Source: Loripinus fragilis (Eukaryota; Mollusca; Bivalvia; Lucinida; Lucinidae). From it: 64,000 bases of DNA. Positions 58,059 to 64,000 of this stretch are shown here, piece by piece. Under the pieces are notes generated by a model. It was not told where the DNA came from, made no database searches, and saw only the letters and a list, made by a program, of their open reading frames with translations. Numbering within the stretch: position 1 is the stretch's first letter; every line of letters starts with the position of its first letter. The stretch lies in the NCBI GenBank assembly GCA_964019695.1, contig OZ026522.1:18722687-18786686 (forward strand), given 5' to 3'. The translations under genes were made by a program, and so were the position numbers.

Positions 58059-60377
58059 AAACCACCCGCTTTAATTCATGGAAAAGAAAATCATTTCATT
58101 TTTAGGCGCATAAACTATTCTGCTGAGGTGTTTTTTCTTTATGCCAGGTAAAACAAAAGTTATTTGATTTGTTTTGGGCTCTGAATTGCTTTAAACAACT
58201 CATGATGATTAATAAATTCAGTTATCCTTATTCTCATACATATATATATATATAATTTACATGGTCTACCAGTACTAAGAGTATCATTTTCACGGCACGT
58301 GCTCAATCATACTTCTGTGAAGTTCTGGTAGTTACTGACAACTGCTATACATGAGTAAGAAGTATAGAGAATAATCTTTAGGAATGTATGCCACCGACTC
58401 GGAGTTAAAAAAAAACGGAATATAGCAGTCTACTAATCAGACCCATTAATAACTGCATTAATTATCCAGGCTGGGAGCTAATGTGAATTACGTTTAAATA
58501 ACCTTTTTATTGAGGTTACTGCAAAAGAGCCATCCTGTCAACTCTGAACCTAAAGTGAGGTTTAAGAGATGGATCTAAAAACTTGAAAGGGAATGTGTAA
58601 ACTTGAAAGAGAATGTGTAGAGTGCACAGGACATGCATTTTAAGAAGATGCATCTAGTAAATGCATAAATAGCCTGCTTTTATTACTTTGTACAGGGACA
58701 GATCCACGATTTCTTGAGAGGGGGTTCAAATTTACAAAGGGGGTTTGGTTTGTTAAATTTACCTGTCAGATAATTAATTTATTAATTTTTCCTGATTTTT
58801 CTGAGAATTCTCCATGTTCGGCCGAACACCCTCTGGATCCGCAACTGCGTTGTAGCAGAAGCCTGATCTTTTTCATTCAGCCGGTCTAAAAAAAATAAAA
58901 TGTATTTTCAATCGTCAGAAGAGATGAGGATTCATACAGGTGAATGGTTGTTTTTATTTGGTTTAAACATATGGTGGGGGGGGGGGCTTACTAAATGTTT
59001 GGAAAGAGTACTTTTCTGTAAATGTGACTGATCAGAGCAACTAAGCCTTTGATTAAACATAGGGGCCTACTCAACAGCTATTCCAGTCCTTTCTGGTTAT
59101 TATTACACACGCACCATATTTCTAGCAGTCAGGCAAGGCTCCCAGAGCCATTACCCGGAGCAGAAACACACACACATCCCTTTTTCACATTGCAGATCAT
59201 TTAATTTGAAAGCATTTTGTTTTAAAAAGAAAAGAGTTAACTCACAATTGGCAGTAAACTGGTATTTCGATAAGAAACCCGATCAATTGTAGATGCTTTT
59301 CTAAAAATCAAAACTTGTAAAGTGTAAAAATCGGTTTGACTGATATAATCCGTTTAAAACTGATCCTCAGCAAGTAGAAACTTTGATTTAACAATCAAAT
59401 ATTTCAACTCATGGCCATCATCGGAACAAAAACACATATGGGAAGAGATAACAACCTGTAAAAGTCTTGTTTATTTCTCAACGTGTTTGTAATTTACATG
59501 GCTAAATGCCCCTTTATTTGAAGAGCTACGAAGGGGAAGTAATTTTGACTGTTGTGTTGTTGCTAGGCTGTCCCTCCTTTAAAGGTCTCCAGTGTGTCTC
59601 CAGTGTCATTCAGCGCTGTTTTTATGCTTTTACACCAGTCTTTACTGCTGATTAACCGTAATCATGCATAAAATAGCTTAATTTTTCTACAAATGATAAA
59701 GTTAAGGCATAAAATGCATACCTCTGAGAGCAATAATTTAGGACAAAATTAAAATTCTGATTTCTTTGCAGTATTAAAAGTTCCCATGAATTTTATTTAA
59801 CAATTTAACTTTTCAAAGTGTCCTTATTCTAATAATATATGCAGTAACACACAGAACTGCTGCGATTTTGAATAGTTTATTATCAAATTTGACCCCCAAA
59901 CTCGTTTTTTTCATAAAAAATCAAAATATTTTTGGAAATAAAATATATCTAAGATGCGCCTATCTATAAACTTTTTTTAAAATCACAAAGCTTAATCTAT
60001 CTTCTTTGAAACATAAACATAAAATTACTGATAACATTTAGCATAATTCAATGAATAAGGAAAAGAAAATGAGGGTATGCATTTTCATGAAAGTGCCATT
60101 TTTCGGAACTTCTCGGTCTGTTACCATGGAAACGGTTGCACTTTTTGAAAAACTAAAAAAAGTTTATTATTAAAGTTGATGCATCTCTACTTGAATATAA
60201 CGTTTTTATCAAAATCCCTGACTATGCGTGGCCAAAATATTTTGGTGGTTACAGAGAATTGCTCTTAAAGTGTGAAAAACTGATTGAATCAAACTTAGTT
60301 TCCTTAAGGTAAATACTGTGTTGGTAAGGAGGTATGATCTCTGCTGCAGCTTTCAGAAAGATGATCCTGTCATATTT

Positions 60378-60614
60378 GAGCCGTGACACGTGATTTCCAA
60401 CAATTTGACATTTGGACAAGTGTAGACTCGGACGAGCCTCTGCAGCCTCCTTTTAAACTTAGAAACTCCAAATGGTGTTCAGTCAGTAGCTTAACATGTA
60501 TAGAATACACAAGCGACTAGCAAAGGCTCTGATCAGACTGCGCGTATGCGCAGGCTGATCTGAGGCTTTGCTGGTCGCACATATCACATTGTTGGAAATC
60601 TCATGCACTGGCTC
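60378..60614. mobile_element. MITE family B (237 bp)
   Basis: Starts GAGCCGTGACACGTGATTTC and ends in the inverse of GAGCCAGTGCATGAGATTTC. This is the best-preserved member in the window. 60,615-61,591 to its right is AT-rich with nothing recognisable. Confidence 0.85.
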
Positions 60615-61591
60615 ATTTGGTTTGTTGGCAGATCTAGAATGGCTTCACTTGAGGCAAATTTGAGTTTGGGTTGGGGCCAAGTCGAGTCAATCCTATTCTT
60701 CTTTTCTTTCTCCATCTCTCTGGAAGGAGCACCGACATGACTTAAATATTGTTGACTAGAATGTTAAACTTAAACTCAATTAATTGATAAATTTAAAAAA
60801 TATTTCAACAATCCAAATCCCCCGTATTTTAGCATTCTAGGCCAAAAACATTATCTTTGACCACATTTTGGACAACAATAAGACCATATGATACTTTTTA
60901 TATGGTTATAAATGTTACCTTAACAAATTTGACAGGATATGGGAATTGTCTTTTTTTAGCAGTTACTTGAATTCTATCATATTCTCTTTTTTATGAGCTT
61001 CGGGCAAATCAGTAAAACTATTCTGTTGTTTGAAAAAATATTATGTTTCGCAAATCTAAATGCGCATTGAAAAAGTCTTTTAATAAGAACTATTAAGTTA
61101 TATTTTAGACAAACTGGTAGCTATATATCTTTTTAATGCAAAGAAATATGTTTTAAATGAATTAAAACACCCAATGATGTATAATTTAAAGCATCAACTA
61201 GGCAGTAAATGGAAAGTATCAAAGTTAGTAATACACGTTACATATACAAAAAACAAGCAGCAGAATGTTAATTTACACCAGAATAGTTATAAATATCGCC
61301 TAACTCTAATCTTTACTAATAGAATGCTCATGTTGTGGTGTTAAAATCCTTACAGATAGGATTACATGTCTTATTTCAATCAAAAGGTATTTACCTTATA
61401 ACACATTTTGTTCAGCTTATATCTCTTACACTTTCTGTTATAGAAGTAAGCTATTTGCAGTTTTGAACTTGCCAGTTTATTGCCCTTTAGAGCCATGGTA
61501 TTTTGATTTAATATACGCATTAAAAGTTTATCAAAAGAAAGTATTTAAAAAGAAATCAATGATTTTATAGGGTGTATTTCACGAATATAAC

Positions 61592-61791
61592 TTTTGTTTG
61601 ATTTGATTTTTTTACATCCCATCAACAATCTTTCAGTTAAACAGGGACGGTTCTTCCTGGGTTGAACCAGTACTAAGCTAGGATAAATGTGTCTTGCTAA
61701 AGGATCTCAACGCAGTGACGCCAGTGAGGCTCGAACCCGCGACCCATCGGTCTCGAGTCAAGCATTCTAACACTGAGCCACTGCGCTCCCT
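61592..61791 (-). mobile_element. tRNA-derived SINE with 11-bp target duplication
   Basis: The minus-strand head carries A box TGGCTCAGTGTTAGAATGC and B box GGTTCGAGCC. ACGAATATAAC is duplicated at 61581-61591 and 61792-61802. The body shares the CAGTACTgG phrase with the SINE at 4810-5008, so the two may use a common core. Confidence 0.85.
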
Positions 61792-61802
61792 ACGAATATA
61801 AC

Positions 61803-63269
61803 GTATGTAACATTAAGTAATGTGAGTAATACACATCTGTTGAAATGAAACACTTTAAGATGCCATCCCGTACTAAAATGAGTAAATATATGCTTGAAAA
61901 CCAGTATGTAAACATGTCTAAGAGTACTTAAGCATTGGTACCAATATATTATTTAACTTTTTAGGGTAACGTATGTAATGTTTTAATCATAGTGGCCAAA
62001 ATCCCCCTGGGGGGAGTAGGGTCTACAGCCGTCCCAAGGTCTAATGATCAATCAGAATGAAATGGAAGGGTCATAACTTAAACATTAAGGCTAGAAATGT
62101 TTTCATTAATCAATTGAAATTTAATGGGTCGATGGGACGAAATAAAATATAAAAAAAGATACAGAAAGCTAGATTCGATCAAATAAAAGTTAATTCTCAT
62201 TAAGGATACAGATAAAATTTATATATTTTCTTTTAAGTATTGAGGGCCGAGGATCGAAATAAAAATAACATTGAAAATCGCATTTTTTGAGTGGCTAAAA
62301 TCTCAGGGTAGTAAATAAATTTAAAAAAAAATCTGGCCTAAATTTTTTTTAGTTGGCTTACAAATTAAGCAGACTGTGCCTACTCATCTAGGACTAAATC
62401 AACATTACCAGCAAATCCTTAAATGTTATGAGAGTATTTTTTCTATAAAAGCTGTCAGCATACAGTGAAGCTCGTCTTAATGCCATTAATTTTAATTTCT
62501 AAACATGCATATTTACCACATCAAGCACAATTTCTAAGCCCAGGAATTAGACCCTAACCCATTTATGCCCGATGCTATTTCCAACTGTTATCAATTGGAT
62601 GAATCCATTTTGAATAAAGCATTGTTTGCTAGTATTTAACTTCTGTAAGGTATTTTTGATGATTAAAATCCATGCGTGTATACAGAAAATTTTGTCACAG
62701 GGGGGACCAACTCAACTCGGACAGAGTCTGTTTAGTTGATGAGGGGAGAGAGGATCCAAATACCGCTAAAAGTGGGCCATCTTTATGTTTCGCTGGCTGG
62801 CCAATGATGGCCCAACATTGAATGCTGGCTTGGTAGCTTTGTGATTTTCCAAGAGATCTGGACCAGTATTGCTTAGGAACCCTATAGCTTTGTGATTTTC
62901 CATGAGGTGGGGGTCCGGACCCAATGCCCCCCCCACCCCTCTGGATTTGCGCATGGAATTGGACGCCGCTTTATGTGCCTAGTCTAATATGGGTTGAGGG
63001 CACTGACTTAGGTAGGGAATTTTAAACCAGATAGCAGTGTTATAGTTCTTGTTATATTGCGTCCAGAAGTGATCAGTTCTCTGACGGTTCCTCTGTGATG
63101 TTTCAATGTAGATAGATCATATTTCGGCGCCTTAGATTTCTAACTGTGCACTTTCCTAGAATATCTTCTTTAAGGTAGTACTGTACTGTTGTCCCAAACA
63201 GAATAATTATATTACAAAATGAGGACGTATGTAGGAAAAGTATATATTTTTTCCAAATATTTTCTCAAA
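61803..63269. other. AT-rich intergenic region
   Basis: No gene seen. The minus-strand frame at 62,766-62,954 repeats a short GPDLLENHKA-like phrase but looks like low-complexity chance coding. Confidence 0.5.
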
Positions 63270-63272
63270 ACT

Positions 63273-64000
63273 CTAAATTTGAGAGCTCTTAACAAGTTTA
63301 GCACTGACCATGATTTCTCTGAGAAAAAATTCTAAATGTTCATTCCAACTACCAACATCAGAAAAAGTAAGACCTATGTGCTTATGGAAAGAAGTATTGA
63401 TCATTGTACCATTCATAAAGAGGGGGTGGAATACGAATACAAGATTGCGTTTGCGCGAGATTAACATTGACAATGTTTTCAGGGGATTAAATGTGACAAG
63501 CCAAGCAGAAGCGCAGTTTTAGATAGTTTGCAGATCAGTGGGTAGAGTTAGCCTGATTGTCAGGAACAGTCCATGGCAATATACAAACTTGTATCATCAG
63601 CAAACAAATGAATGGAATATAATTTGTATTACTATATCATTGATGATAATGAGAAATAAGAGTGGACCTAGAGACGCCGACCAAAATATGGACCCAATTT
63701 GAAAACTGACCATTAATAACAACACGTTTTCTTAGCTTAGATTAACAACTTTCAAACCACTTAACAGTTTGTTTTGAACATCAGCGCACTTTGTAAAGTA
63801 GTCCTTTGTGCCAGACTCTGTCGCAGGCCTTACTTATATTGCAAAAGACTGTTCTAAATTTCTTGCCTTTATCTACAGCTCACAAATTTTATGGTAAGTA
63901 TGGATTAATTGATTGGATGTTGAGTCACCGTCCGTGAATCCAGACTGTAAGGGTGTTAAAAGTTGGTTTGTAACCATGTAATTTTAGAGATGTCTATACA
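63273..64000 (-). pseudogene. Non-LTR retrotransposon reverse transcriptase relic
   Basis: Translated on the minus strand with frame changes, it shows LQSGFTDGDSTSNQLIHTYH, then a broken ISKAcDRVWHKGLLYKV, a VVINGQFSNWVHI phrase, the catalytic FADDTSLYI, and the C-terminal HKHIGLTFSDVGSWNEHLEF. The order is that of Jockey/CR1-type RT domains. Multiple stops and shifts mean it is dead. It continues beyond the right edge. Confidence 0.85.

Larger units (their letters stand above)
55012..60264. mobile_element. Large TTAA-flanked element (5.25 kb)
   Basis: GAGCAATTCTCTGTAACCAC at the left is matched by its exact inverse at the right. TTAA lies at 55008-55011 and 60265-60268. The inverted similarity continues inward to about 65 bases (CACGCATAGTC on both sides). 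TTAA duplication fits piggyBac or Kolobok. The interior has no transposase frame; it holds two tandem arrays (55,740-56,340 and 56,440-56,860), a short hairpin repeat at 58,011 and AT-rich filler. It is either non-autonomous or a transposon swollen by later insertions. Confidence 0.75.

Noticed and set aside
61700..61790. tRNA gene on the minus strand
   Set aside because: Same reasoning; the head of the SINE at 61592-61791.

Overview
The window is eukaryotic nuclear DNA. It is AT-rich, has long introns with GT-AG splice sites, and is dense in small inverted-repeat elements, tRNA-derived SINEs and Tc1/mariner and non-LTR relics. The repeat types and the gene content (LRR, Ig, EGF and ZP extracellular modules) suggest a mollusc, most likely a bivalve. 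That assignment is inference from general familiarity, not from a database match.

Layout. (1) 1-7,870 is an older, diverged and rearranged copy ('copy 0') of the spacer found again at 17,381-22,410 and 34,021-39,060. (2) 9,308-16,340, minus strand, holds a gene I reconstruct from splice phases: signal peptide, leucine-rich repeats, Ig-like domain, Thr-rich stalk, then a complete zona pellucida (ZP) domain over three more exons. (3) 13,662-30,272 and 30,273-46,324 are two copies of a tandem segmental duplication about 16 kb long. Each carries the LRR-Ig exon, the spacer and three EGF-repeat exons of a MEGF/scavenger-receptor-F-like gene, all on the minus strand. (4) 46,103-49,126 is a decayed Tc1-like transposon spanning the distal duplication breakpoint. 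(5) 49,497-64,000 has no convincing host gene. It holds an ACGT-rich foldback element, a CA microsatellite, an 867-bp TA-flanked element, a 5.25-kb TTAA-flanked element, a SINE and a non-LTR reverse-transcriptase relic at the right edge.

How the parts relate. The duplication cut both genes. Copy 1 keeps the ZP exons, so its LRR-Ig-ZP gene looks whole up to an uncertain last exon, but its EGF exons have lost their upstream flank. Copy 2 keeps the upstream flank of the EGF exons, but its LRR-Ig exon has no ZP exons behind it and carries a one-base frameshift. On the minus strand the copy 2 LRR-Ig exon now lies directly upstream of the copy 1 EGF exons with a matching splice phase, so the junction could have created an LRR-Ig-EGF fusion. 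Several exon ends abut small transposons of one family, and in the LRR exon the splice donor straddles the transposon boundary.

All exon joins are predictions from splice motifs and phase. No transcript evidence was available.
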